Assembly: GCA_010094045.1 (NCBI GenBank)
Contig: ML986589.1
Location: forward strand, 1 to 64,000
Source of the DNA: Lojkania enalia
Lineage: Eukaryota > Ascomycota > Dothideomycetes > Pleosporales
Direction: 5' to 3'
DNA length: 64,000 nucleotides
Below the pieces are notes generated by a model. The model did no database searches, had not been told where the DNA came from, and was given only the letters and a program-made list of their open reading frames with translations. The position numbers and the translations under genes are program-made. How positions within the stretch are numbered: the stretch's first letter is position 1; each line of letters opens with the position of its first letter. Positions 23,151 through 36,446 of this stretch are shown here, one piece after another.

Positions 23151-24302
23151 CAGAGTCTCCTACGGTTGCATCTATGCGGGAATGAATAGGCGGCGTTTAA
23201 TAAACGTATTTCTGGGTATCTACGCTACTAAAGCAATAAAGCGACCTAAACGCCGGCTAACAGGGGCATAAACGATACTATTCTACTATTTTCCTGGCCT
23301 ATCTGAACTTGATTCTCTGTTTTAGTCTTCTAACTCTATACCCGGCATCCAATCACTCGAAGTAATAAGAAGGGTCGTAAACTCTATCTTGAGAAACCAC
23401 TCACAAGTAGCGATATAGTTTCCTTGCACCGCACCACATATACCAAACAGACAATGAATCACCACCTCCCCCCTTCCGTACCCCCTCCCAAGCCCCTCAC
23501 AGCTAATAAAATAGCATAAAGCATCTCTGTACGCCGGACATACCTTGTGCAAGATTCCAAGTCGCACAAACTGAACACTAATATTCAGCCGTCCCACGCT
23601 TTCCGCTTCGCTATACCAAATCCGTCACCGCCAGCCCTACACGACAAGCGCTCATCTCGATTTCCGCTCGTTGCCTTATTTCTAGGGCCGTTTGCCTTAC
23701 GTCCACATAAGCCACATTCCCAACTCAATAAGGAGGACATTAAAAGCGGCGAGACATGATATCGGCTCCTGCTAGGCGAGATGATTGACAGGGGAGTGGG
23801 CGGAATGGCACGGGATAGGTCCCGGTTGAGAATGGTGTATTGTATAGAGAAACGATTGACGCACCCAGGCAAACCATTAACACTATTGTTTTTTGCCTGA
23901 TCCATGGATTTGGAAGAAAGCGAAAGGGGCTTGAGGAAGTTCCCGCGCTACAGTCCTCGAGGCTGCATAGATAGCGCTCGCCTAATGCCTCCCAGCCATT
24001 CTTGTTCACCGGCGTGATGTCGAGAGAGCCGCTCAACCTTTATCAAATGGATAATTTGTCGAACATCCAACTGTTAATTTAGTTATTCGCCCAACCATCT
24101 ATCGCAACCCAAGCTCTAACCACGGCGCTCGTCTTCCGGCCCAAAACAGAGGGTTTAGCGAGTGAGTGCTTAAATTCCCTGCATTAGCTGCCCCCACTTG
24201 CCGCATGGGAAATTGTCATGAATCATGTCATCGCATGTCACTGCCATCAAGGTCTTAAGACCACGTGGAAACTAGCGCTCAAGAAGATGGACCCTTGCCC
24301 AA
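23151..24302. other. Intergenic, no gene seen
   Basis: Only short overlapping frames on both strands (for example 23585-23905 and 23740-24036) without recognisable domains. Confidence 0.5.
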
Positions 24303-24453
24303 CGCCATGTACACAAACAGAGGGCCTGACAAGCATCTTGGTAACATTTGCGGCTATGTAGGAGCGTTGATATCTACGAGATCGAAGAAGCAAATAGAGA
24401 AGTTTCAGGTCGCGCCATTCGGGCACTTTTGGTTGGACCACACCATTTATCGT
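24303..24453 (+). repeat. Degenerate repeat flanking cassette 1 (copy 1)
   Basis: This segment aligns by eye with 63734-63880, including a shared GATCGAAGAAG core and a CTTTT..GATTGG/GGTTGG stretch, with many transition differences and small gaps. The frame 24265-24462 across it encodes 65 residues without a known domain. It lies about 4.35 kb after the right-hand DUF6590 gene, and its partner lies about 3.6 kb after the equivalent gene, in the same orientation. Confidence 0.6.
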
Positions 24454-24583
24454 CGAAGTTAGCCCGACTGATGATAAAGAAGGTAGTAACTGACGAGAAT
24501 TATGAATAGGCAGGGGAAATTGTTGCTGGGGAGGATCGCTAGTTGGGAACTAGCCAGCTCAGCCAAATATTTATTAAGAATTA

Positions 24584-24587
<4 letters not shown>

Positions 24588-24614
<27 letters not shown>
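24588..24614. repeat. Poly-T tract (27 T)
   Basis: An uninterrupted run of T. It could be the tail of an old retroposon on the minus strand or a simple homopolymer. No element body is recognised next to it. Confidence 0.6.
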
Positions 24615-24621
<7 letters not shown>

Positions 24622-24726
24622 GACTAACCATCAAAATCTCAACGATCCTAAAGGTCTGCAGAGATGTAAGTGACATAGCCTTATCAGATATCTTGTAACT
24701 TTGAAGTCGCATTTATTGCCTACTCT

Positions 24727-25134
24727 TCCACTTTTGACGAGGACATGAAGATGATGAGCAGCGACCCGCTTGTTGCTTTCTAAGTGTAAGCAATGCCAGC
24801 TCCGTCAGAATCACGACCTCATCCTTGGGTCAAAACGTAATCGGTTCGCTATGAGGTTGGAGGGTTGCTCTAAGGATTCAATGCATTCGACCTATAGGGG
24901 ATATCCAGCGAAGTCGTGCCCATATATCGCCGAGTGTAGGGGAGGTTAGAATAGATATATGTCATGAACCGTTAGCTTTAGCTACATAAGGTCATATGTT
25001 TTAATAAGATTCACTGGAACACTAGAACTTTGCTTACTCTTGTGATAGGGATTTGGCGAGTCTACTGAGTACGATTTCCTACTACCGTACGGGAGCAAGT
25101 TATCCGGTTGCAGGTTGTATCGGATACCGTCGCA
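24727..25134 (+). repeat. 408-bp end of contig 1, identical to start of contig 3
   Basis: Identical by eye to 47663-48070 over the full 408 bases. It ends at the first gap, and its partner starts at the second gap. It includes unique-looking sequence, then the left target-site duplication actct (25036-25040), then the first 94 bases of a family B solo LTR. This is the pattern of an unmerged contig overlap. Confidence 0.9.
25041..25134. repeat. Family B solo LTR, truncated by gap
   Basis: Starts TGTGATAGGG immediately after actct and is cut by the N-run. The same sequence continues to its natural end in the copy at 47977-48203, where the right-hand actct is present. Confidence 0.85.
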
Positions 25135-25144
25135 NNNNNNNNNN
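25135..25144. other. Assembly gap (10 N)
   Basis: Ten N between contig 1 and contig 2. A placeholder length, so the true distance is unknown. Confidence 0.99.
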
Positions 25145-25280
25145 CCCATTTTCGCAGCCCAGCTAAACAAACCCAAGAAAAAGAGAAAAACCATGCGACG
25201 TAAACATTAGCGGTTATTCAGCCGTGAACATGCCGTTGCATGCATGTCTTTTGATTAGTGCCCAATGCCTGTGAACCTTT

Positions 25281-26158
25281 TTAGTTACCGAACTCGATCT
25301 CGGAGCTGGGCGTGCCGATACCAATGGTGTCACCGCCATTGCCAGTGCTTCTATATCGAACTTTAGTACGTGGCAAGTCATTCGAATGTTCTATGGAGGG
25401 GGGCTTACCCTGGAGTGCAAGTCCTCCAGGCAACGTGCAACTGCTGAGTGAAAGCGACGGTGGCATCGTCGTTGGACATCTCACCAGATGCAGTCGGATC
25501 CTTCGAGGTGAGCGACAGACGGTTGTTGATGTTTAGAATACCGGTGGTGCCGCAAGGCGACCATACGGTGGCGGTGGTCTCGATCTTGTCTTGTTTGGTG
25601 TAGACCTGGCCCATCTCCAGGGCGCCACCACCTTGAGCCGTCATTCTGGTTGTGGACTGTGTCGATCAGTGTGTGTGTTCAGAAGGGGGACACGCATTAA
25701 CATACCGTCTTAGCAGCATCCTGGGAGAAGAAGTAGGTGGTCAGGAAAGTTCCCGTGATGCCCGCGTCCATGCGGGCAAAGCCGTGGTAGGTAGCATCGA
25801 CGACAGCGTACTGGAAGCCACCGGGGTACTTCAAGTTCAAATGGAGCTGGCAGTTCTTGGAGTGATCGGCGGGCTTGGTGTAGGGGCCGATGTAGGTCTG
25901 GAACGCATCGAAACCGTAGGTGATGACCTTTAGATTCGGTAAGATATATATTATAGAGCGTAAGTGGTACTTGTCACTTACGGTCTTGTCGGGGGAGGTG
26001 GTGGTAGACACTGATCCCTGGGGGCAGCCATTGCCAGAGTAAGAGCTGTCGAGGATGGAGATCTGCGCTGGATCCGGAGCCTCACCAGTACCTGCTTGAG
26101 GAACAGGGTTGGCCGCAGCAAGGATGGGGAGAATCAAAGCAGCAATCTTGGAATGCAT
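25281..26158 (-). CDS. DUF4360 secreted protein
   Basis: A small secreted protein of the DUF4360 family, common in filamentous fungi and of unknown function. The start at 26158 gives a signal peptide (MHSKIAALILPILAAANPVP). Exons join across introns at 25981-25928 (54 bp), one whose donor follows AKT near 25705 and whose acceptor is just before STTRMTAQGG, and a third whose donor follows TCTPG near 25410 and whose acceptor restores the frame to STGNGGDTIGIGTP. The protein ends with EIEFGN. Family features are the paired Cys residues (SGNGCP, NCQLHL, WSPCG, WRTC) and the closing W-R-x-C. The last small exon is my own reconstruction from splice sites. Confidence 0.87.
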
Positions 26159-27367
26159 TTTTGAAAGAAGGTATCAAATCAAGAGATTGATTTAAAGGAT
26201 TCGAAAACCGGGTATCTGTGAAGGCTGGAGGGAAGATTGAAACTGACGATCGATGATGATCCCCAACCTCAGCGGGAATCCCTATCCTTTATACCTGACA
26301 TATGGTAACCAAAACGATGCCGCGCTCTCACAATATTCCCAATCTATCTCCACACCCAATTTGCCTGTACTCCCACATCCTTCCAGCTTGGTTCCATCAC
26401 ATCTGGCCACTTCACCCATTGCAAATCGTCCATAGCAACGATACGAATCATCAACACCTCCAAATCGGCTAGTCCGCTGTTATTCTTAGCTCACATATAC
26501 CCCCTCCACAATTAAAACGCTCAGAGGCTGGTAGCTCGGCCTGAATCTTCGGTTCTCTTTGCGTAGGGCCGCGGATACCTAAATTGAGGGACAGGAGTCT
26601 AGGTGGTTAGACAATGGCTCTAGCCAGACCAGGTACCAGCCGATGACAACGAGAAATGATACAGACGTGCCCAGAAGATGATGATCGGCCCAGGGGTCTC
26701 AGAGACGCCAGTATTACTCTTCGGGAAAATCGCGGCACATGTGTGGTTGAGAGTGCCAATACGAAAAAGCTTGGGTGAGAAGGTTAATTTGATGGGCTGT
26801 CGTCCCCGCAATGTTTTTGCTAGGAGTGAGCCTTGCCCTAACCCATTACCCTCAATGGCAATCCTTCCTGCTGTTAATATTTCCAAAAATAACAGACGGG
26901 CGAGCCGTAAATATATTACGGGTACCGACATGAAATATATTACCGTCAGGTGACAGGTGGCAACAAGGTTGTGCGCTACGCTTGTGGTTACAGACCGCTC
27001 CTCGAGATAATTCCGATATCCGGGGAACTCGTGCTTACAGAACGAGTCGAGACCTGCATTTTGGTAATTTATGCGTGAATTTGATGGGGTCTTGGCAACG
27101 GTTGTATATTGTCGTGTCGCTTTGGGTAATATGCACATCTGGCAGTTAGCGCGGACTCGCCGGTTCCGATTGAGGCGCCAGGGGTAGGGCAGACCACGTT
27201 CTGCCCTGTACATTTCGCATATTATCTTGACAATGGAAAGCCGGATCATCGTATATGTTAAATATCACGAATCGTCTCCCACTTTCAATTTTGACGTGAT
27301 ATGGGATATTGAATGTACATTAACGAGACCCGCTCCATGACCCGCTCGATGCCCTAGCGACTTCGCC
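26159..27367. other. Intergenic with one unsupported long frame
   Basis: The left part is the DUF4360 promoter. The frame at 26620-27249 (-) is 209 codons long, but it has no domain I recognise and is opposed by a frame on the other strand. I treat it as doubtful. Confidence 0.45.
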
Positions 27368-29832
27368 TCACGCCTGGAGATTTCCGAATTCTGATCCAAT
27401 CTGGGTAATTCTTAATACGGTCTGAACGTGTTCCAAAGACAAGGCTCTGTCTTGCCCGCTGGCGAGTAATTGCGCCGCCTTAATCACGTTCTTAATTTCT
27501 CGTCCATTGGCTTTCTTCTGGGATAGGTATTCTAAGTCTGCATAATCTAGGCCCACACTTGATGGCGGCAAGAGATCAATCAAACTGCGCCAGACTCGCA
27601 GCCGGGCCGCCTGATCGAGCTCAGGATACGAGATCTTGAGATGGATACGCGATTCAAGGGCCTTGTCGAGGACAGTAACGCGATTGGTGGTGAGGAAAAG
27701 TACTCCGCGGTAGTACTCGAGCATGCGAAGAAAGACTACGGTTGTCAGTACCCGTGTCGAACAAGAATGGTAATCTAATGGGTCGAGAACGTACTGGATA
27801 CGAGTTTGTTTCTCTCCAGCCCGTCAATGGTACGTTGCTCAAGGAAAACTTCGGTTTCATCGAGGAGTAGGATCGCTTTCCACTTTGTTGTCATTTCCAA
27901 AATGTCACTCAGATTCTGCTCCACCTCATCGGAGTCAACACCCAGCTGGGCGGCACTCATTGAGTAAAGTGGAACTCGCATATGCTCAGCCACTAAATAT
28001 AGAACATAGGTTAGTTGTTGTCTCGACCAGGAATGCCTGGAATGGGACTCACCTGATTCGGCAGTCAATGTTTTGCCGACACCGGGCTCGCCGGTGAGTA
28101 GCATCACGATGCCTTGGCCTTAGCACCTTGTTAGTACATTTTTGGTCTTCACAAGGTGGTAGCTTCTTACCTTTCCCTTCGATCACATCGTCAAGCAACA
28201 CTTCACTAGAATTTTGATTCTTGGTGAATGATAGTATAAGGTCTTTGTAGCCTGGAGGAAGCACTAGACTCTCAAATGCGTGATCTTCCCACACAATTTC
28301 ATGAACTTTATCGACCTGAAACGTGGCTAATAGTTCACTGTTAGACGAGATACTTCAGAAATGTACACCTAGACGTACCGAAGTTTTTAGTCTTCAAGGA
28401 GTATCCTTTGAGGATTGGCGTGCATAATGGATAGAGCTCCTCCGGGAGAGTCATCACCCCTAGCTGCCGTTAGTAAGAAATGTCAAGCGGATAGTCAAGG
28501 GTCAATTCCATCTTACCCTGGCTTTGTGAATCTGGGGGTCCAGCCGGGGAATCCTGCATGTCGATGGAATTCTGCATGTGCCGCATGTGCGCGGGCAGGG
28601 GTGGAACGGGACCCGGAAATGGGAGAGGCGGTGGTGGATGGATTGATGAATCTACGTGTTGTGGCTCGGCTTCTGCAGGCAACACGGCAGCAAAAGAGGT
28701 CGATTCAAGGGAGTCGATTGGCATTACTTCGCTGGGATTGTAACGGTTGTACATATCGGCGTCGATGATGATACGGCCATTTACCTTTGCCAATGTCAGT
28801 CAGGAAAGGACAAGTTTTCTCCAAATGAATCTTTACCTCTCGGTGACGGCTAGCCACAGTTCGGTTCCCAAATTCCCCTGCAATCAGTTCAGCAATGCCG
28901 CGATACATTTTAAAGTGAAAGCCCTGAAGCTCTACAAATCTTTTTCCCCTTGCTATAAGCCTACTCTCAATAGCGGCAGCATCCGAGTCAAATTGGATTG
29001 GGTAGGCCGCTAGGTCCGTAATAGGTCTTGTGCCTTCAAACGGCTGCAGGATGAAGTTTTTGGATGCGTATCCGAAGAAATAACCGTCCCAGTCAACGTA
29101 TTTGGCATGTAGGGAGAATCCGCCAGACTCATAATCCGAGCTTTGTAACTTCATCATCATATCCTGGCCTTTGTATTGGCACAAGAGCAAGTCGCCTGGC
29201 TTGAACAAGGTCCAAAGATACTTGTACGTGATGACTCCGTGGCTCAACAGGTCGTGATATGTAGTGATAGTTTCGTCCAGTTCTTGAGAGAGCACTTCGT
29301 AAAGTAATTGTGCGTGAGTGCGGGTGGCTTCATCTTTTACTTCTTCAACCGCCTTCCTGAATCGCGCCCAACGATAGAAGAAAGGGGCGAAAGGTTTGGA
29401 GAAGACTAATTTCTTCAAACCGGCTGTGATACCCTCATAGCCCTCGAAGACCTCCTCTAACAATGGTTTAAGGAGAGGGCTTTGAACAACAATGGAGCTC
29501 ACCACCATTACCTTGTCCCCGCTTGAACCGCCATGGTTCTTCTTGTTTCGAACGATGAGAGCGTACCTTTGAACGGCTTCTGTCTCTTCTGGATTCGGTT
29601 TGATGTCGTCGTCAAGCTCCTCGACCCAGTTTATGCAACACAAACACTTTGACTTTCCCTCCCACAGATTCTTGACATCGCACAGCATACCAGTGTAGGG
29701 CAACTCGGCTTTGGTGTCTTTTCCCGAAGGAAGTGTGGTTGTAATCGAGTCAATGCTCTGCCCACCATCATCAGAGGCGGAGCTCGGGAGACTCTTGACG
29801 TCAAAGTCCATCTGGTCTAGTTTGGTCGCCAT
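27368..29832 (-). CDS. AAA+ ATPase with N-terminal DUF7025
   Basis: A typical fungal AAA ATPase of unknown client, built from about six exons. The first long exon starts at 29832 and carries the DUF7025-type N-terminal region (WTLFKPGDLLLC, then YVDWDGYFFGYASKNF). A proline-rich linker follows near 28580-28650. The ATPase domain has Walker A TGEPGVGKT (about 28090), Walker B AILLLDETEVFLE (about 27865), a sensor-1-like LTTNR (about 27690) and an arginine-finger segment ALESRIHLKISYP. The last exon ends at 27368. Walker B keeps the catalytic Asp-Glu but reads DETE rather than the common DEAD/DEAE. Probably an active cytoplasmic or nuclear ATPase. Confidence 0.88.
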
Positions 29833-32673
29833 GTTAATTGTCTTACTGATGAAAGGTCTCTCGTACTGTCATTGTATCTCTCTTGACATTTATGAAACTC
29901 AACTGGCTAGGCAGCAACCCCATTTCATTGACTCATTGACCGGTCAGCGGAGTGCAAATCCATTGGATACGATAATATTGGCATCCATGAGCACTGATAG
30001 CGCAGGGTGCGGGGCAACCTGCATTCGTGCATTTTTGCGCTTGGCACACGATAGAACAGCAGCGAATAAGGCTATAATTGGTAATGAGTGAGCGCGCGTT
30101 TACTCATGATGTAAGAGAAGCAGCACATTTTAATGATAGTTCTACGCTGCTTGAGAGAAGGAAAAGGATATAGACAGTTGCACTGAGTGGGTAGGGCATG
30201 AGCTATCTTTTTAGCTAGCTATATATGGTTAGCCTATTTCCTCCCGGCGCCTCTTTATGTCCCAGCGGCGAACAGATATCTCATCATGCTTCCGTAAAGC
30301 CCCGGGCTGAGCTTCGACGGCCGAAGCGAAAGCGTACAATCTGCGGCAGAAGAGGTGCGGGAATCAGCAACTGGGAGTATCCCACGGTGAAATGCTTGAG
30401 CGACAATGAAAGTTGAAGATGAACTACGTAGTTATACGGACTACGACTGCAAAGGCCCCAAAAGCATAAAAATATATCTAAATAATTACAAGAGAGATAC
30501 ACTGACACACGGGGATATTTTGTTTTATGGAATAGCTATAATAAGCTGGGAAGGAAGCCAACTTTCACAAAATCCTCGATCGCGAGCCTGCAAACTACAG
30601 GCATTAGCATACCTGTACTGAGAGATCCGTGATGATTTTCGGAGCATCTGCCCAATTGTACGCGATGACCACGTATATGCATTTTCATTTGAGGATCATC
30701 TTGCCCTAATTGTAAGCTTAGGGCTTACATATCTACACAGAACCCAATATGTCTCCGAGGAATCTCACCATGGCCCAATTCCCAAACGACGCAAATTGTC
30801 ACCCATTATGTGAGTACCTCAGGACCTGCTTGTAGAAAGCAAGGATGGCGGGGTTGGGGAGCATTGTCGCAAACATAATCGAGGTTTCAATGGCCTTGAC
30901 GTATTTGTTCTAGCGTATTATCGCTTATCGTAAGCTGTAAGACACACTGTGATAGGTCTGTTAGCAAGCCTAGTTTGTCGAAAGGATAACAACAATTGTC
31001 TCACTACTTTGGCCCATGTTGCCAAACTGATAGAATATATCTTTTAAAAACAAGTATTCAGCACCAGACTCTGCCGAGATTGAAATTTGGGAGATCACGA
31101 TTTCTTTTGCTATGAGCCTTGGCTCTAAAGGCAATGCTTTATCAAGGAGAGGAGGGAGTGCCTTGAATAGATACGTTTTAGCCTTTGCCTGGGTATTGCG
31201 AGAATCGGCCTTGGATAGGTTTTCTGTAACGCAGATAAATTCGATAATTATGGATAGTTTTGTGTTTATATCTCGTTCGTTCGTGCCAGTCAAGAGCTCT
31301 CTTCATTCTAAACGTTTTTATCAACATTCAGAAGCTCATGCTTTATAAGGCGTATAGAGCAGTGTCCATTCTCTTACACGAGTGCGTGCTCGGGTAAAAA
31401 CGGGAGCCGAGACTGAGAAGTCGAGGAAAATACCTCAGTTCGGAAGCATTGTGAGGCCACAATAGTACGACTGATGGATGCAATGGAGTGTTAGCCGATT
31501 CTCTAGGGTAATTACCAGCATTTTGATCCGGACGCATGGCCTCCTTTGCAATCTTTGCAAGCCGGGAGCTAGAATGCCTATGTACCTTAGGTGGCGCTTA
31601 TATCGTTCGGGACGCCGAGTAATCTCTGCCAATGATAGCGGGCACGTGACTAGCTCTTCCTAAGCAACAAACGGTACTGCATATTCGTTCGTGTGATAGA
31701 GGATAGCATTAAATAAATAGTAGCTCGTTGGAGTAGATATTCGGCCTTCAACTGTGTATCAGGACCGAGAGGGTCCCATCTCATCAGGTTATACATTGCA
31801 TAGTGCCTTTTCTGGGACGCCGTCTCATTGGACGCGGATGATAGGGTGCAGGCCATTGCGTGCATAACGAGATACATCCCGACGCCCGTCGATTCCAACG
31901 ACTCGGTAACTCTCACCTGAGCCTCCTGTTCCCTTTCTAATGCTCCAATGACGACACACGAATTTTGAGCCCGTTTCGGCGATGCAGTTGGCGCTAGAGA
32001 ATGATTGGGTGTCCAAGCTGTCAGAGCTGCGGCGTTGCTGTCATTAGCTTCCTGCAATGTTGACAATGGCAGATTGATATCCATATGAACATGTCGAACC
32101 AATTACTGGCGCGAAGAACTGACATTAAGCGGCCGCAAGATCAGACCGAGCCATCCTCTTCCGGCATGAAACGCAGCGTGCCCCACTCGACGATCGCCAC
32201 GACTCCCCGCACTCAGGTGACTCCCGTGCGATGCCGCCTTTTGGAATAATGCGGGCGAATCCGACGCTCAATAATCGACGATCAACAGCGGCCGCGCTGG
32301 TGACGATAGCCCCCTTCGACGGACCTGAGCTCCCAATTCGACGCGGCTGCACCTGGATGCGGGCTGTGAGGCTCCGGATAGACGCACGACTGGCCGTCAC
32401 GTTTCCCCGCACTCCAACCCCACACGATTCCAAAAGGAAGGTGACCGGCAAAACAGCAACGCGTGACGCAAGGGGAGCCTGGAAAAGCGCGGCCGAAAGG
32501 TACGCTGCCTTATGTACCTTTGATTCCGCAAACCGTGGCAGCTTCGAGGCTCTTCACTCTCCTCGCGACACCACCCTACCCCTGAGCCGTGTTCGCGCGG
32601 AACACAGCCAGCAGATGCGGGTTCCCGTGTCCTCTTCCTGCATGCCCACCACCGAGACAGGTCTCTGCCCAGC
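29833..32673. other. Intergenic, two weak frames
   Basis: The left end is the promoter of the AAA gene. The frames at 30970-31293 (-, 107 codons) and 31650-32102 (-, 150 codons) have protein-like composition but no domain I recognise and no convincing splice connection. They may be gene remnants. From about 32125 the sequence is GC-rich promoter and 5' region of the transhydrogenase, where long frames on both strands are composition artefacts. Confidence 0.5.
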
Positions 32674-35600
32674 ATGAGCTCAAAAAACTGCCTGGCGGGG
32701 TTTCGGGTAGCCGTCTTCCAGCCGCGGGCCAGCCCCAGCTGGAGGCTTCATGCCTCGACCTTTGCCCTGCGAGCTACGCCCATGGTTCGCCAGGAATTCA
32801 ACTCGGAGCGTCTCAAGCCACTGCAGCCAACACCAAGTGCCCGGAGCTTGTGCCGCCCTAGGCCATTGTCCCTGCAGGACTATGTTCCACCCGCGCCCTC
32901 CAAGGTTGCCCGCTATGCGTCCCTTGCGTCGGATCCGCATCATGAGGAGATTCCAACCACTCCGCCTTTCACCGCCGGCCCCTATTCGACCCTAACCGTC
33001 GGGATCCCCCGTGAGAGCTACCCCGGAGAGTGTCGCGTTGCCATTACGCCACAGAACGTGAAATTGTTGCTTAAAAAGGGATTCTCACGTGTCTTGATCG
33101 AGCGGGGAGCTGGGCTCGAAGCTCAGTTTACAGATGAAGCGTATGAGCAAGCTGGTGCCAAGACTGTGGATCGCAGAAGCGTCTTCTCTGAGAGCGACAT
33201 CCTCCTCAAAGTTCGAGCCCTAAGCATTGATGGAGCCGATAGCGAGGTTGATGCTATTCGTGAGGGCGCCACCGTCATTTCCTTCCTCTACCCAGTCCAG
33301 AACAAAGCCGTTGTAGAGCGAATTGCTTCTCGTAAAGCCACTGCTTTCGCTATGGACATGGTGCCGCGAATCTCTCGAGCCCAAGTATTCGACGCATTGA
33401 GGTAAATCTTGTATCAATTGCGCAAATTATAAAGGCAACTAACCGACCTTTAAGCTCAATGGCCAACATTGCTGGATACAAAGCTGTTTTGGAGGCATCG
33501 AATATCTTCGGCCGCTTCCTTACTGGCCAAGTTACTGCCGCTGGAAAGGTAGACCAAGAGTTATTTCGATCAAAAATTTCATTGCTAAGCCCCCCAGATT
33601 CCACCCTGCAAAGTCCTTGTCATTGGAGCTGGTGTAGCAGGTTTGAGCGCAATTGCTACGGTATGAGTAATCCATCCACTCGCTAAAGCCATAATTGATC
33701 GATGTTGAAGGCGCGGCGGATGGGCGCGATTGTGCGTGGCTTTGACACTCGTTCGGCAGCTAGAGAGCAAGTACAATCTCTTGGTGCAGAATTCATCGAA
33801 GTCGAGATTCAAGAGGAGGGATCAGGCACCGGAGGTTACGCAAAGGAAATGTCTAAGGAATTCATCGAGGCAGAAATGAAACTGTTCCATGAACAATGCC
33901 GAGAGGTCGACATTGTCATCACCACTGCTCTGATCCCTGGTAAACCTGCCCCAAAATTGATCACCAAAGCGGTATGTACAACATAATCCAGCCGCAGGAG
34001 CCACTTTCTTGACGTGATCTTCAGATGCTTGGAGCTATGAAACCCGGCTCTGTGGTAGTAGATCTTGCAGCCGAAGCTGGCGGGAATTGCGAAGCGACCG
34101 TGCCAGGCAAGCTTGCAAAATATCACGGCGTATCCATTATCGGTATGGCGGAGAGTTTGACGTCCAAAGAATCTATCGAGTAATATTGACTCCAGGTTAT
34201 ACTGACCTTCCATCGCGATTGCCAACTCAATCTTCAACGTTGTACTCGAACAACATTACTAAATTCTTGCTCTCGCTGGTACCTGCGGACAAGAAGGATA
34301 AATATTTTGATGTTGATCTCAACGATGAAGTGACCCGCGGTGCCATTGTCACGTACGACGGCAAAATACTTCCCCCAGCTCCTCGTCCGGCTCCACCACC
34401 AGCCCCAGCAGCCAAGGCACCTTCACCCGCCGACCAAGTTGCTAAAATTGTTCAACTCACTCCTTGGCAAAAGCAATCCCGCGAGGTTGCAACAGTCACG
34501 GCAGGAATGAGTACAGCTCTGGCTTTGGGAAAGATGACCGGGTATGTACTGGTGAAATTAGTTGCTCCAAGCACTAATTATTTGCAGGCCGCTTTTCATG
34601 AGCAACGCGTTCACCTTTGCTCTTGCTAGTCTTATTGGATATAGAGTTGTCTGGGGCGTTGCTCCAGCCCTTCACTCTCCTCTCATGAGTGTAACGAACG
34701 CCATCTCTGGTATGGTTGGTATCGGAGGATTTTTCGTTATGGGCGGCGGTTACCTGCCTGAAACTATCCCTCAAACTCTTGGAGCTCTATCTGTGCTTCT
34801 CGCTTTCGTCAACGTCTCCGGTGGGTTCGTTATCACCAAGCGCATGCTGGACATGTTTAGGCGACCTACGGATCCTCCAGAGTACCCATGGCTATACGCA
34901 ATACCCGCTCTGCTCTTTGGTGGAGGCTATGTCGCTGCAGCTAGTACAGGCATGGCCGGCCTTGTACAAGCTGGCTACCTCGTTAGCAGCGTTCTCTGTA
35001 TGAGTTCTCTATCCGGACTAGCGTCTCAGGCCACTGCCCGCCGCGGCAATCTCCTCGGGATTCTTGGAGTGTTCTCTGGTATCCTTGCATCTCTGCTTGC
35101 CGTCGGATTCTCGCCGGATGTCCTCGTACAATTCGGCGGGCTTGCTGCGGTTGGAACCATTGCTGGAATGTTTATTGGCCGAAGGATCACACCCACGTCA
35201 CTACCGCAAACCGTGGCCGCGTTACATTCCGTTGTCGGTCTCGCAGCTGTGCTCACAAGTATCGGAAGCGTCCTGGGCCATGGTGGTGATGTTTCCACGC
35301 TACACATGGTTAGCGCTTATCTTGGAGTTCTCATCGGAGGTGTAACTTTTACTGGTAGTATCGTAGCTTTCCTCAAGCTTGCTGCCAAGATGTCTTCGAA
35401 GCCACTTATACTTCCGGGTAAGTATTCATTTATATGGACCAGAATAGAATACTAATATTTGCACAATAGGACGACATATTATCAATACATCGCTTCTGGG
35501 AGCCAACATGGCTACTATGGGAGCATTCCTGACGGCAGCTCCAGGGGCGCCGCTTGTCGGCGCCGCATGTCTCACGGCTAACGCAGTTCTCAGCTTCATA

Positions 35601-36446
35601 AAGGGTTATACTACGACTGCTGCTATCGGCGGTGCCGATATGCCAGTAGTTATTACCGTGCTCAACGCATATTCTGGATTTGCTTTGGTGGCCGAGGGAT
35701 TCATGTTGGATAATTCTCTCCTAACCACAGTTGGTGCCCTCATTGGAGTCTCCGGATCCATCCTATCGTACATCATGTGCGTGGCAATGAATCGCTCATT
35801 GACAAATGTTCTCTTTGGTGGGATCGCGTCTACACCACAAGCGCAGGCCAAGATTGAAGGCGAGATTACAAAGACTACTGCTGAAGAGACGGCTGATTTA
35901 CTGTCAAATTCTGAAAACGTCATTATCGTTGTCGGCTACGGTATGGCTGTCGCAAAAGCCCAATACGCTATATCCGACTTTGTAAAACACCTTCGCTCCA
36001 AGGGCGTAAATGTCCGCTTCGCCATCCACCCGGTGGCAGGCCGCATGCCTGGTCAATGTAACGTTCTGCTGGCGGAAGCTAGTGTGCCTTACGACATCGT
36101 TTTGGAAATGGACGAAATTAATGACGACTTCGGGGACACTGACGTCACGCTCGTCATCGGTGCGAACGACACGGTCAATCCGATTGCGCTGGAACCTGGA
36201 TCTGCAATAGCGGGTATGCCCGTGCTGCATGCGTGGAAGAGTAAGAATGTGATTATTATGAAGCGGGGCATGGCAAGTGGCTATGCAGATGTGCCGAATC
36301 CAATGTTTTATATGGATAATACGAAGATGCTCTTCGGTGATGCTAATGATAGCTGCAATGGTAAGTTTTCACGGCCTAGTATTCAGTGGGAAACAATATA
36401 CTAATTGCCAACAGCTATCAAACGAGCTCTTGAAGAGAAGAAGTAA
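32674..36446 (+). CDS. NNT: NAD(P) transhydrogenase, mitochondrial
   Basis: Proton-translocating nicotinamide nucleotide transhydrogenase of the inner mitochondrial membrane. It transfers hydride between NADH and NADP+ coupled to proton flow. The protein is a single polypeptide of roughly 1,080-1,100 residues. In order it has a basic N-terminal presequence, the NAD-binding alpha domain ([40 protein letters not shown]), a Pro/Ala linker near 34380, the membrane domain with about a dozen helices (34590-35800), and the NADP-binding beta domain ([42 protein letters not shown]). Introns are short GT-AG. A tiny last exon ([10 protein letters not shown]) ends at 36446. Several in-frame Met codons lie near the start, so the exact start is uncertain. 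Confidence 0.95.

Noticed and set aside
26620..27249. A 209-codon frame as a gene
   Set aside because: No recognisable domain, unusual composition and an opposing frame. Kept only as a note in the intergenic entry.
32125..32680. Frames at 32125-32451 (-), 32231-32677 (+) and 32397-32675 (-)
   Set aside because: Mutually overlapping frames in the GC-rich 5' region of the transhydrogenase gene with no recognisable product.
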